Assembly: GCA_012270005.1 (NCBI GenBank)
Contig: JAAXJD010000113.1
Coordinates: forward strand, 1-35,721
DNA length: 35,721 nucleotides
Origin: Flavobacterium sp.
Lineage (GTDB): Bacteria; Bacteroidota; Bacteroidia; Flavobacteriales; Flavobacteriaceae
Direction of reading: 5' to 3'
In this document: piece by piece, positions 22,817-31,574 of the stretch
Numbering within the stretch: the stretch's first letter is position 1
Layout of the letters: the number at the start of each line of letters is the position of its first letter
The notes under the pieces: generated by a model
Told to the model about the DNA's origin: nothing
Database searches by the model: none
The model's input: only the letters and a program-made list of their open reading frames with translations
Program-made: the position numbers and the translations under genes

Positions 22817-23170
22817 TTATTTTGATGCATTTTCCTCTAGCGCTTCCCAAAACTCGTAAGCGCGGCGCAGGTGCGGTATTACTATGGTGCCACCTACAAG
22901 GGTAGCTATGCTTAGCGCTTCCATAACCTCAGCTTTTGTAAGCCCTTCTTTATAACTGGTTTCCAAGTGGTATTTTACACAATCGTCGCAGCGTAGTACG
23001 GCACTAGCCACCAGCCCCAGAAGCTCCTTGGTTTTTACATCAAGCGCGCCTTCCATGTAAGCATTGGTATCCAGGTTAAAAATACGCTTAATTACTTTAT
23101 TATCATCTGCCAGAAGCTTTTCGTTCATTTTCTGGCGGTAGTCGTTAAATTCGTTTACTAAGTTTGCCAT
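22817..23170 (-). CDS. Carboxymuconolactone decarboxylase/AhpD-like protein
   Basis: This 117-residue all-helical protein has the AhpD-type redox motif Cys61-Asp-Asp-Cys64-x3-His68 (RCDDCVKYHLE), followed by GLTKAEVMEALSIATLVGG. The family includes decarboxylases and alkylhydroperoxidase reductants. The CxxC-x3-H form points to a thiol peroxidase or disulfide-handling role rather than ring decarboxylation. Its start shares one base with the tatC stop, so translation is coupled. That link suggests, but does not prove, a role in redox protection of exported or envelope proteins. Confidence 0.85.
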   Translation of the reverse strand: MANLVNEFNDYRQKMNEKLLADDNKVIKRIFNLDTNAYMEGALDVKTKELLGLVASAVLRCDDCVKYHLETSYKEGLTKAEVMEALSIATLVGGTIVIPHLRRAYEFWEALEENASK

Positions 23171-23988
23171 TATTCAGCAGTTTTAGGGGTTTTATTAGTT
23201 CGGGCCGCTATAAGTATACTGGCCTCATATAAAATTACAAGCGGTATGGTTACGGTCATTTGGCTCACTACATCGGGCGGGGTAACTATAGCAGCTACAA
23301 TAAGTATGATAACCAGTGCATAGCGCCTGTATTTTCTTAAAAATGCTGCGGTAACCAGTCCCATTTTTGCAAGGAAATAAATAATCACCGGTAACTCAAA
23401 CGCTAGGCCGCACGATAGTACCGTGGTTTTAACCAGGCTAAGGTACGAGTCTAGGTCTACGTTATTTACAACAATGTCACTGATCTTATAGTTAGCCAAA
23501 AAGTTTATTGAAAGCGGCATAATCAGGTAATACCCAAAAACCACACCAAGGAAAAACAACAGCGAAGTACCGGTAATAAAAGACACTGCGCCTTTACGTT
23601 CTTTTTCATATAGTGCCGGACTTATAAACTTCCATATTTGATACAGGATGTACGGAAATGCTATGATAATACCTGCCACAATAGCCGTCCAGATGTCTGT
23701 AGTAAACTGCCCGTCCATATTACGGCTAATGATGGTAACCGGAATTTCGGTAACGCAAAAGCTTTTATCGAGGTCGTATTTGTTAGCGGCGTCGCAAAAA
23801 ATACGGTATGTAACAAAGTCGCCCTTAAGCGGCGCGAAAATTACATCGTCAAAAATTTCGCGGCTAAACGTAAAGGCTATTATCGCGCCTATAAGTATAC
23901 CTGCGCTGCTGCGTACCAACAGCCATCGTAATTCTTCTAAATGATCCAGGAACGACATTTCGCCTGTACTGTTCTTTTCTTTTGCCAT
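23170..23988 (-). CDS. tatC: Sec-independent (Tat) protein translocase subunit TatC
   Basis: TatC recognises twin-arginine signal peptides and builds the translocase with TatA. The N-terminal signature MSFLDHLEELRWLLVRS (from residue 11) and the SPALYEKERKGA loop are present with six hydrophobic helices. The first periplasmic loop (about 55-100) is enlarged and contains two cysteines (FCDAANKYDLDKSFC), as commonly seen in Bacteroidota TatC. Length 272. tatA/tatB are not in the window. It lies 8 bases after the upstream 510-residue gene. Confidence 0.94.
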   Translation of the reverse strand: MAKEKNSTGEMSFLDHLEELRWLLVRSSAGILIGAIIAFTFSREIFDDVIFAPLKGDFVTYRIFCDAANKYDLDKSFCVTEIPVTIISRNMDGQFTTDIWTAIVAGIIIAFPYILYQIWKFISPALYEKERKGAVSFITGTSLLFFLGVVFGYYLIMPLSINFLANYKISDIVVNNVDLDSYLSLVKTTVLSCGLAFELPVIIYFLAKMGLVTAAFLRKYRRYALVIILIVAAIVTPPDVVSQMTVTIPLVILYEASILIAARTNKTPKTAE

Positions 23989-23996
23989 AAATGCAA

Positions 23997-25529
23997 TTAT
24001 CCTTTTTTATATTTTGCCATGCGCTCGTATACACGTGCCGGCACCTTGTTCATATCCTTGCCCTGAACCTTCATGAGCTCCAGGTATTTTTTGTAGGTAT
24101 CAGCGGCAAGTTCCCTGTACCTTTCATTAATATACATATCCCAATGCACATCGGCAAGGTTAAGCCATGCCACCGCCCTGTCCGGGAACTTACGGGTTAT
24201 ATCGCCCCGCAAAGTTACGCAAGAAGAGCCAACCCCACGCTCTCCTTTTAAATCTGAAAGCAAAAATTCTGACATATAATACGCAATATCGTTGTATTGC
24301 TGCACATTAGCCCTAGTTAATGGAGTTGTATCCTGCAAAGCGAGTATTTCACCATAATCCGGCAAAAGCGCACAACCGTTGCGAAAACAGCCCGGGCTTC
24401 CCTTGTCAGAAAGCCGTTTAAGCAACCCCTGCAATGTAAACTTTCGCTTAAAACTGTAGCTGTGAAATGCATAATCTCCCGATAATTCAAACCGTTCAAG
24501 CGCATATAAATAATTAGTATCTGCGGGGTAAAAATCCTCCTCAAAGTTACAGATTGCTTCAGGTACGCCCTTATTACCTTTTCTACTGGTATGGGTGGTA
24601 TAACGGTATTTTACAAGGCCCGCAGTATTGTACTTTTTTGAAAGCACAAAATAGTAGGTATAGGTTTTTACATCTGTTCCCCTATATACAGGTGTGGCTA
24701 CCAGAAGCGTATCGCCGCTAAAACGAATATAATTTTTCGCGTTTTTATCCTTAAGCAGCCACATGGCGTCGGTATTGCCGTAAGTAATTTCTTTTTTCGT
24801 CCAGTCTATGTTGTACATTTCAGGCTCACCATCGGCATTAAGGTCTAATGTTTTTTTATATTTAGTGGTGGGTACAAATCCTGATTTCCAGTTAAACGCA
24901 GGAGCCTTTACTTTTAAAACCGGGTCTACATACGTGTCATAGTCGGTAAGCGGTTCAGTACGCACAAATTTGTGAAACTCCAATAATGTTTTACCGGTTT
25001 GGTCTATGAAGGATAATGAAGGTTTATTGTTGTTACGGGCAACACTCATAATATGCTGATTATTCAACCAGTCATTAATGTAGTACGTATTTGCCTGCTC
25101 TGAATCAGGATCGAAATAACCGTCATCCACAAACTTGTCTCCTGATATGTAGTACAAACTAAACGCCTGGTATTCTTCCACATATTGCTTGTAAACAACG
25201 CAATACGCCTTTGCAGATTCAGAATAAAACAGATTCAGTTCGTTCTGAGGGTCATCAGTACCATCCATTATCCACTCGCTGATGGGTTTGCCGTTCATGG
25301 TAAACCGCGACATTGACCAGCAGGTAAAAGCGCAAGCCTCATCATGAATAGCTATCTGAATGCTAAGCTGCCCGTGTTTAACCTGGCAGTATATAACATC
25401 GTCCTGCGCCCTGTATTCATAGGTAGGCGTTACCCTCTTAAAATCGGTAATATTTTGGGCAAAGGCAAAAGGGATGGCAAAAAGCCAAAGCAGGGTAATC
25501 AAAATAGTTACAACCTTTCTTTTTGCCAT
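23997..25529 (-). CDS. Secreted 510-residue protein of unknown function
   Basis: I do not recognise a family. A clear signal peptide (VVTILITLLWLFAIPFAFAQ) ends near residue 25. The body is beta-rich with several cysteines (DEACAFTCWSMS near 65-72, CFRNGCALL near 390). Residues 229-237 (DLNADGEPE) match the DxNxDGxxE calcium-loop pattern of EF-hand-like or FG-GAP-type repeats. The last 70 residues look helical and TPR-like (FPDRAVAWLNLADVHWDMY, then an AADTYKKYLELMK helix). The gene sits between kdsD (9-base gap) and tatC (8-base gap), so it is translated from the same operon mRNA. A periplasmic or surface location is inferred from the signal; no catalytic motif is evident. Confidence 0.75.
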   Translation of the reverse strand: MAKRKVVTILITLLWLFAIPFAFAQNITDFKRVTPTYEYRAQDDVIYCQVKHGQLSIQIAIHDEACAFTCWSMSRFTMNGKPISEWIMDGTDDPQNELNLFYSESAKAYCVVYKQYVEEYQAFSLYYISGDKFVDDGYFDPDSEQANTYYINDWLNNQHIMSVARNNNKPSLSFIDQTGKTLLEFHKFVRTEPLTDYDTYVDPVLKVKAPAFNWKSGFVPTTKYKKTLDLNADGEPEMYNIDWTKKEITYGNTDAMWLLKDKNAKNYIRFSGDTLLVATPVYRGTDVKTYTYYFVLSKKYNTAGLVKYRYTTHTSRKGNKGVPEAICNFEEDFYPADTNYLYALERFELSGDYAFHSYSFKRKFTLQGLLKRLSDKGSPGCFRNGCALLPDYGEILALQDTTPLTRANVQQYNDIAYYMSEFLLSDLKGERGVGSSCVTLRGDITRKFPDRAVAWLNLADVHWDMYINERYRELAADTYKKYLELMKVQGKDMNKVPARVYERMAKYKKG

Positions 25530-25538
25530 AAAATGGTT

Positions 25539-26504
25539 TTATACAACTCCTTCTTTTAAAATATCGTGCAGGTGCAGTATGCCTTTATATTCGCCGTTAT
25601 CTATAACAACCAGCTGTGTAATGGCGTGGTTTTCCATAGTGTTAAAGGCATCAATAACCATGGCTGCAGCACTTACTGATTTTGGATTTTTTGTCATTAT
25701 GTCTGCTGCTGTAACCCCCGCAATGTTATCGCGGTCGTTAAGCATGCGGCGCACGTCGCCATCGGTAATCACACCCACTACTGTTCCGTTTTCTATAACC
25801 GCAGTAACCCCCAGCCTTTTGTCTGAAATTTCGTGTATGGCCACCTTTACGCTGTCGGTAGGTTTTACCATAGGTTTGCGTGTTACATCGAGCAGGTCTT
25901 GTACGCGGAGCAACAGTTTTTTACCCAGTGCACCCCCTGGGTGGTATTTTGCAAAATCATCGGGCGTAAATCCTCTTAGCTCCATAAGGCAGGCTGCCAG
26001 CGCATCGCCTATAACCAGCTGTGCCGTGGTGCTGTTCATGGGTGCCAGGTTTAGCGGGCACGCCTCTCGTTCTACATACGAATGAAGTACAAGGTCGGAT
26101 TCTTTTGCGAGGAAAGAATTTTTATTCCCCGTCATGCCCACCAGTGTATTGCCAAAACGCTTAATAAGCGGGGCAAGGGCTTTTATCTCGGGGCTGTTGC
26201 CGCTGTTGCTTATACAAATAACCACATCGCCGGGCTGTACCATGCCCAGGTCGCCATGAATGGCTTCTGCGGCGTGCAAAAATAACGATGGGGTGCCGGT
26301 GCTGTTTAGCGTAGCCACTATCTTGGCAGCTATAAGTGCGCTTTTACCAATACCGGTAATTACGGTACGGCCTTCTGATTTGTATATGCGGTTTAAGGTT
26401 TGTGTAAAGTCGTCTTCCATGTAGCTGGCAGGTTCAGCAATGCTCTCACGTTCAGAAAGTTTGGTTTTCCTGGCAGTAGCCAGTATTGCTTCTGTATCAG
26501 TCAA
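25539..26504 (-). CDS. kdsD: D-arabinose 5-phosphate isomerase (KpsF/GutQ type)
   Basis: The enzyme converts ribulose 5-phosphate to arabinose 5-phosphate, the first step to the LPS core sugar KDO. An N-terminal SIS domain shows GRTVITGIGKSALIAAKI, a sugar-contact segment LHAAEAIHGDLGM and the SNSGNSPE motif. Two C-terminal CBS domains follow (ITDGDVRRMLNDRD and the final LHLHDILKEG). The frame is open upstream to an ATG at 26708, but that ATG lies inside recQ. TTG at 26504 gives 321 residues, the usual length, beginning (M)TDTEAILATARKTK. So TTG is the likely start. It leads the operon with tatC and lptB, linking KDO synthesis with LPS export. Confidence 0.92.
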   Translation of the reverse strand: MTDTEAILATARKTKLSERESIAEPASYMEDDFTQTLNRIYKSEGRTVITGIGKSALIAAKIVATLNSTGTPSLFLHAAEAIHGDLGMVQPGDVVICISNSGNSPEIKALAPLIKRFGNTLVGMTGNKNSFLAKESDLVLHSYVEREACPLNLAPMNSTTAQLVIGDALAACLMELRGFTPDDFAKYHPGGALGKKLLLRVQDLLDVTRKPMVKPTDSVKVAIHEISDKRLGVTAVIENGTVVGVITDGDVRRMLNDRDNIAGVTAADIMTKNPKSVSAAAMVIDAFNTMENHAITQLVVIDNGEYKGILHLHDILKEGVV

Positions 26505-26595
26505 TCGATCGAAATATTTAAAGTAAGTTGCTGTTATAAAAGATTTTTGTATCTTTATTCTCTGCAAATTTATGTAAATTACTATTATTGAAATA

Positions 26596-28791
26596 ATGAA
26601 ATCGACCGAAATTGACTTACATAAAGAGTTAAAAAAATATTTTGGTTTTGACACGTTCAAAGGCCTGCAGGAAGATGTGGTGCGCAGTATAATATCAGGC
26701 CAGAACACTTTTGTGATTATGCCTACCGGCGGAGGTAAGTCGCTATGCTACCAGCTTCCCGCCCTTGTGCTACCCGGTACTGCCATAGTGGTTTCTCCAC
26801 TTATAGCCCTTATGAAGAACCAGGTAGATGCCATACGAGGCCTTTCGGCTGAGCAGGGCATAGCACACGTGCTGAACTCATCCCTTACGAAAACAGAAAT
26901 AAACCAGGTAAAGCAAGACATTACAAGCGGCATTACCAAGCTGCTCTATGTAGCGCCGGAATCGCTTACCAAGGAAGAATATACTACGTTTTTACAGACC
27001 GTACCGTTGTCTTTTGTAGCCATAGACGAAGCCCACTGTATATCAGAATGGGGGCATGATTTCCGTCCGGAATATCGTAACCTCCGCAATATTATACGCA
27101 ATTTGGGCGATGTGCCTGTAATAGGCCTTACCGCTACAGCCACGCCTAAGGTGCAGGAAGACATCCTTAAAAACCTTGATATGCCCGATGCCAATACCTT
27201 TAAGGCGTCGTTTAACAGGCCAAACCTGTACTATGAAGTACGTCCTAAGCAAAAAACGGTAGAGGGAGACATTATTCGCTTTATTCGTCAACACAAAGGC
27301 AAAAGCGGTGTGATTTATTGCCTTAGCCGTAAAAAGGTAGAGGAAATAGCGCAGGTGCTTCAGGTAAACGGGATTAGTGCCGTGCCGTACCATGCGGGGC
27401 TCGATGCTAAAACACGTGCCCGCCACCAGGATATGTTCCTTATGGAAGATGTAGATGTGGTGGTGGCTACTATAGCTTTTGGTATGGGTATAGACAAGCC
27501 CGATGTGCGTTTTGTAATTCATCATGACATTCCTAAGTCGCTGGAAAGCTATTACCAGGAAACGGGCCGCGCCGGCCGTGATGGCGGCGAAGGGCACTGC
27601 CTGGCGTACTACAGCTACAAAGACATAGAAAAGCTTGAAAAGTTTATGAGCGGTAAGCCGGTGGCAGAGCAGGAAATAGGCTATGCGCTGCTTCAGGAAG
27701 TAGTAGCTTATGCCGAAACTTCTATGAGCCGCCGTAAATTTTTGCTGCACTATTTTGGGGAAGAATTTGATGAGGTTAACGGCGAAGGTGCCGATATGGA
27801 CGACAATGTGCGTAATCCTAAAAAGAAAACCGAAGCTAAAGACCAGGTGGTTACCCTGCTAAAAGTAGTACGCGATACAAAACAGCTTTATAAAGCAAAA
27901 GAAATTATTTTTACCCTTACCGGTAAAATAAACGCCGTTATTAAGGCACACAAGACCGATACCCAGCCGTTTTTTGCGTCGGGTAAGGATTTTGACGAAA
28001 AGCACTGGATGGCGCTTGTACGCCAGGCGCTTGTAGCCGATTTGCTGGACAAGGATATAGAAACTTACGGGATCATAAATCTTACTCCAAAAGGTGAAGC
28101 GTTTATAGATAACCCGGTTTCGTTTATGATGACCGAGGATCATGACTTTACCGAAACGGAAGATGATACCAGTACAACAGCTTCTAAAAGTAGCGGTGTA
28201 GCCGATGAGGTGCTTATAAGCATGCTGAAGGACCTGCGCAAAAAAGTAGCTAAGAAACTGGGTGTACCGCCGTTTGTGGTGTTCCAGGATCCGTCGCTGG
28301 AAGATATGGCGCTAAAATACCCTGTTAATCTTGAGGAGCTGGGTAGCGTGCATGGTGTGGGCGAAGGCAAGGCTAAAAAGTACGGTAAGGAGTTTGTAGA
28401 TTTAATTGCACGATATGTGCAGGATAACGACATTACCAGGCCAGATGACCTTGTGGTGAAAACTACCGGGGCTAACAGCAGCCTTAAGTTATACATTATC
28501 CAGAATATAGACCGTAAGCTTTCGTTAAACGACATAGCCCGTGCCAAAGGACTCGATATGGATGCGCTGCTTAAAGAAATGGAGCAGATTGTATATAGTG
28601 GCACTAAGCTAAATATTAAGTATTGGGTAGACGAAATACTGGATGAAGACCAGCAGGAGGAAATCCACGATTACTACATGGAAAGCGAAAGCGATAGCAT
28701 TAAAGACGCCCTTAAGGAGTTTGATGGTGATTACGATACCGAGGAGCTTAGGCTTATGCGTATTAAATTTATAAGCGAAGTAGCTAATTAA
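26596..28791 (+). CDS. recQ: ATP-dependent DNA helicase RecQ
   Basis: A superfamily 2 3'-5' helicase of recombination and repair. It shows Walker A PTGGGKSL (residues 43-50), DEAH (144-147) in IDEAHCISEWGHDFRPEY, motif V/VI with YQETGRAGRDG, then a winged-helix RQC region. An HRDC domain (about 530-605: DEVLISMLKDLRKKVAKKLG and GVGEGKAKKYG) and a C-terminal helix-turn-helix-like tail follow. The segment after the helicase core (SMSRRKFLLHYFGEEFDEVN, continuing to DMDDNVRNP) has no cysteine, although classical RecQ holds four zinc-binding Cys there. Full length (731 residues) and divergent from kdsD with a 91-base intergenic region. Confidence 0.94.
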   Translation: MKSTEIDLHKELKKYFGFDTFKGLQEDVVRSIISGQNTFVIMPTGGGKSLCYQLPALVLPGTAIVVSPLIALMKNQVDAIRGLSAEQGIAHVLNSSLTKTEINQVKQDITSGITKLLYVAPESLTKEEYTTFLQTVPLSFVAIDEAHCISEWGHDFRPEYRNLRNIIRNLGDVPVIGLTATATPKVQEDILKNLDMPDANTFKASFNRPNLYYEVRPKQKTVEGDIIRFIRQHKGKSGVIYCLSRKKVEEIAQVLQVNGISAVPYHAGLDAKTRARHQDMFLMEDVDVVVATIAFGMGIDKPDVRFVIHHDIPKSLESYYQETGRAGRDGGEGHCLAYYSYKDIEKLEKFMSGKPVAEQEIGYALLQEVVAYAETSMSRRKFLLHYFGEEFDEVNGEGADMDDNVRNPKKKTEAKDQVVTLLKVVRDTKQLYKAKEIIFTLTGKINAVIKAHKTDTQPFFASGKDFDEKHWMALVRQALVADLLDKDIETYGIINLTPKGEAFIDNPVSFMMTEDHDFTETEDDTSTTASKSSGVADEVLISMLKDLRKKVAKKLGVPPFVVFQDPSLEDMALKYPVNLEELGSVHGVGEGKAKKYGKEFVDLIARYVQDNDITRPDDLVVKTTGANSSLKLYIIQNIDRKLSLNDIARAKGLDMDALLKEMEQIVYSGTKLNIKYWVDEILDEDQQEEIHDYYMESESDSIKDALKEFDGDYDTEELRLMRIKFISEVAN

Positions 28792-28815
28792 AACGCTGCA
28801 CTTTCAATAGAAATT

Positions 28816-28855
28816 AAAAAGTCCTGAACGGTTTATGGTTCAGGACTTTTTGTTT
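28816..28855 (+). terminator. Terminator of recQ
   Basis: A 14-bp stem aaaaagtcctgaac / gttcaggacttttt (28816-28829 and 28838-28851) with an 8-base loop is followed by gtttt, 24 bases after the recQ stop. The remaining bases to 28978 show no gene and no clear promoter match. Confidence 0.9.
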
Positions 28856-28978
28856 TAGTTTACATGGCTGCGTTACGGTGTTTATTTGTGTGTTCTAGTG
28901 TTCATCTATTATGTATATCAATTTAACATGCGCAACAAACGTTTTTAATTAAATTAGCTTATTTCAAATACTACAAAG

Positions 28979-30628
28979 TTGGATAACCTTATATCATATT
29001 CATACGCCAGCGGTACTTCAGAACAACCGCTTTTAGGTCAAACCATAGGCCAAAACCTTGCTATAACAGCACAGCGCTTTCCTGATAACGATGCTTTGGT
29101 GTGTGTGCAACAGGGCTACCGTGCCACATATAAAGAATTTTTCCATCAAACTACTGCCGTGGCCAAAGCATTACTGGCCAAAGGCCTTAAAAAGGGTGAC
29201 AGGGTAGGTATTTGGTCGCCAAACCGTGCCGAATGGGTGCTGCTGCAATATGCTACGGCTCGCGTGGGTGTTATTCTGGTAAATATTAATCCGGCATACC
29301 GCAGCAGCGAGCTGGAGTTTGTGCTGAATCAAAGTGGGGTTAGCCTGCTGGTATCGGCACTTACTTTTAAAACCAGCGACTATGCTAAAATGGTAGATGG
29401 GGTAAAATCAAAATGCCCTGAGCTTAAAGAAACCATTTTCCTGGACAGGGATTGGGACACGTTCCTTACCCAAACAGGCGGCATCTCTGATGAAGATTTA
29501 GAGGCGTTAGAGGTGGCTGTTCAGTTTGATGAACCGGTAAACATTCAGTATACATCGGGTACTACAGGTTTCCCTAAAGGGGTTATGCTTACCCACCACA
29601 ACCTACTAAACAATGGTTACTTTATAGGTGTACGCCTTAAATATACCAGTGCCGACAGGGTATGTATACCCGTGCCGTTTTACCATTGTTTTGGTATGGT
29701 AATAGGGAATTTGTGCTGTACCAGCCATGGTGCGGCCATGGTTATCCCGGCAGAAAGTTTTGATCCTTCGTTTACGCTTAAAGCGGTAGAGAAAGAAAAA
29801 TGTACATCGCTTTACGGGGTGCCTACCATGTTTATAGCCGAGCTGGCGCTGCCTGATTTTGATAGCTATAACCTTACCAGCCTTCGCACAGGTGTTATGG
29901 CCGGTTCGCCCTGCCCGGTTGAGGTAATGAAACAGGTGCAAAGCAAAATGTATATGAAGGAGGTTTCCATTTGCTATGGCATGACGGAGACATCACCCGT
30001 TAGTACGCAAACCGTTATAGGTGCCCCGTTAGAAAAACAGGTAGGCACGGTGGGTACCGTGCAGGACCATCTCGAAATAAAGATTATAGACCCTAATACC
30101 GGCGAAATAGTACCGAGAAACACACCGGGCGAGCTGTGCACGCGCGGCTATAGTGTAATGCTTAAGTACTGGAACAACCCGCAGGCTACATCAGCTGTTA
30201 TAGACAGTGCCAGATGGATGCACAGCGGCGACCTTGCCGTAATGGATAATGAGGGCTATATAAACATATCGGGCCGTATTAAAGACGTGATTATACGAGG
30301 TGGAGAAAATATTTCGCCAAGGGAAATAGAGGAGTTTTTATATTCGCACCCCGAGATTGAAGATGTACAGGTAATCGGCGTGCCAAATGAAAAATATGGC
30401 GAGGTTATTATGGCCTGGGTAAAGCCGCGCCCTAACCACAGCCTTACCGAAGATAATTTAAAGCTGTATTGTAAAGACCGTATAGCACACTATAAAGTAC
30501 CGCAGTACTGGAAATTTACAGATGGTTTCCCGATTACTATAACCGGGAAAGTGCGCAAAGGAGAAATGCGTGAGATTTCGATTAAAGAGCTGGGATTAGA
30601 GAAATTACTGGAAATTAAAACGTCTTAA
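28979..30628 (+). CDS. Acyl-CoA synthetase (AMP-binding, FadD-like)
   Basis: An adenylate-forming ligase that activates a carboxylic acid, most likely a medium- or long-chain fatty acid, to acyl-CoA. The ATP-binding P-loop-like motif YTSGTTGFPKGVMLTH is at residues 191-206. YGMTETSP, the hinge GRIKDVIIRGGENISP and the C-terminal catalytic lysine region ITGKVRKGEM are all present. Length (549) is right. An in-frame TAG at 28955 blocks any upstream ATG, and the next internal Met is about 138 residues in. TTG at 28979 is therefore the start. It may be functionally linked to the TetR gene downstream, 186 bases on. Confidence 0.88.
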   Translation: MDNLISYSYASGTSEQPLLGQTIGQNLAITAQRFPDNDALVCVQQGYRATYKEFFHQTTAVAKALLAKGLKKGDRVGIWSPNRAEWVLLQYATARVGVILVNINPAYRSSELEFVLNQSGVSLLVSALTFKTSDYAKMVDGVKSKCPELKETIFLDRDWDTFLTQTGGISDEDLEALEVAVQFDEPVNIQYTSGTTGFPKGVMLTHHNLLNNGYFIGVRLKYTSADRVCIPVPFYHCFGMVIGNLCCTSHGAAMVIPAESFDPSFTLKAVEKEKCTSLYGVPTMFIAELALPDFDSYNLTSLRTGVMAGSPCPVEVMKQVQSKMYMKEVSICYGMTETSPVSTQTVIGAPLEKQVGTVGTVQDHLEIKIIDPNTGEIVPRNTPGELCTRGYSVMLKYWNNPQATSAVIDSARWMHSGDLAVMDNEGYINISGRIKDVIIRGGENISPREIEEFLYSHPEIEDVQVIGVPNEKYGEVIMAWVKPRPNHSLTEDNLKLYCKDRIAHYKVPQYWKFTDGFPITITGKVRKGEMREISIKELGLEKLLEIKTS

Positions 30629-30631
30629 AAT

Positions 30632-30661
30632 AGTCAAAAGGCGAAAGTCAAAAGTCAAAAG
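30632..30661. repeat. Three copies of agtcaaaag in the ligase-TetR gap
   Basis: agtcaaaag occurs at 30632-30640, 30646-30654 and 30653-30661, the last two overlapping. This simple direct repeat lies right after the ligase stop. Similar word-type sequences occupy several other gaps in this window. Confidence 0.6.
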
Positions 30662-30780
30662 TAGAAATGGAAAAAGAGGGAGTGCGTAATGAACTATAAG
30701 ACATAAACCGCGAAGCGCTCTTTCATTTTTTTTGAACGATTATTAACAAATGTATGTACAGTGTTTGGCACTACAGTTGT

Positions 30781-30788
30781 TAAATTTG
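30781..30788 (+). promoter_or_regulatory. -7 promoter element for the TetR-ABC1 operon
   Basis: TAAATTTG matches TAnnTTTG, 26 bases before the ATG. A TTTG is present at 30764-30767, but only 13 bases upstream, closer than usual. Confidence 0.45.
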
Positions 30789-30814
30789 TATGTGTTGATT
30801 AAATCAGTAAAGTT

Positions 30815-31483
30815 ATGGCAACCAAGAAAGTAAAAGAACCAACAGTGCCTACCCGTGCAGAGATTATAGAGCAATATGCAGACTACTGCCTTACTCATGG
30901 CAGCAAGCCGGCAACGGTGTATAAATTTGCCAAAGACAACGGCTATAACGAAGGAGAGTTTTACAAGCATTTCCCTTCGTTTGAGGTGCTGGAACACTCG
31001 TATTTTGTAGAAATGTTTAACCATGCGGTAGAGCTTCAGGAACAATCGCCTGCGTATGCCGCTTACACCGGAGTTGAAAAACTTTCGGCTATATATTTTA
31101 CCTTTTTTGAAATCGCTACAGCAAACCGCAGCTTTGTGGTATACAGCCTGGGCGAGGGCAGCAATGCACTTAAAAATCTTATGAAGCTACGCGAACTTCG
31201 CAAGGTATTTACAGAATATGCTGCTGCAGTGTTAGAAAACCCTGTAGACCTTAAACATCCGCGCGCCGAGAAAATACAAAAAGACGCCCTTAAAGAAGGT
31301 GCATGGGTGCAGTTCCTAAGTATTTTTAAATTCTGGATGGGCGATACTTCTGCCAGCTTTGAAAAAACCGATGTGTTTATAGAAAAGTCGGTTAAGGCAA
31401 GTAATGATCTTGTGTATAATTCGCCGATTAACAGTCTGGTAGATCTGGGTAAATTCCTTTGGAAGGAAAAGTTTACGGTGTAA
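30815..31483 (+). CDS. TetR/AcrR family regulator
   Basis: The N-terminal helix-turn-helix is recognisable from PTRAEIIEQYADYCLTHG, then the recognition-helix region KFAKDNGYNEGEFYKHFPSFEVL, matching the TetR pattern of a Tyr-x-His-Phe end. The rest (about 75-222) is an all-helical ligand and dimer domain with many aromatics, of the kind annotated as a TetR C-terminal domain. DNA-binding residues are somewhat atypical, so target sites cannot be predicted. It is likely co-transcribed with the ABC1 kinase 91 bases downstream and may sense a lipid or acyl-CoA, given the ligase upstream; that is inference. Confidence 0.75.
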   Translation: MATKKVKEPTVPTRAEIIEQYADYCLTHGSKPATVYKFAKDNGYNEGEFYKHFPSFEVLEHSYFVEMFNHAVELQEQSPAYAAYTGVEKLSAIYFTFFEIATANRSFVVYSLGEGSNALKNLMKLRELRKVFTEYAAAVLENPVDLKHPRAEKIQKDALKEGAWVQFLSIFKFWMGDTSASFEKTDVFIEKSVKASNDLVYNSPINSLVDLGKFLWKEKFTV

Positions 31484-31493
31484 AACCCGGTTG

Positions 31494-31548
31494 TTGTTTG
31501 ATGGTTTTTAGTTATTGGGATACTCCCTTTGCTAATAACCATCAACAA
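31494..31548. repeat. Imperfect inverted repeat (word ttgatggtt) between TetR and ABC1 genes
   Basis: ttgtttgatggtt (31494-31506) pairs with aaccatcaacaa (31537-31548) with one bulged T. The sequence between includes ttagttattgg, which recurs in near-identical form near 11553. It lies in the TetR-kinase gap and could fold in the shared mRNA. Confidence 0.55.
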
Positions 31549-31574
31549 TTAGCCGATAGCTAAATCAAAGAAAC

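Noticed and set aside
26505-26708. kdsD starting at ATG 26708
   Set aside because: This would place the start inside recQ and add about 68 residues unlike the family; TTG at 26504 gives the normal length.
27043-27750. Antisense open frame of 235 codons within recQ
   Set aside because: recQ is strongly supported on the plus strand; no motif or promoter supports the reverse frame.
30667-30699. Ten-codon open frame (MEKEGVRNEL)
   Set aside because: Too short, no promoter or coupling, and located in repeat-like intergenic sequence.
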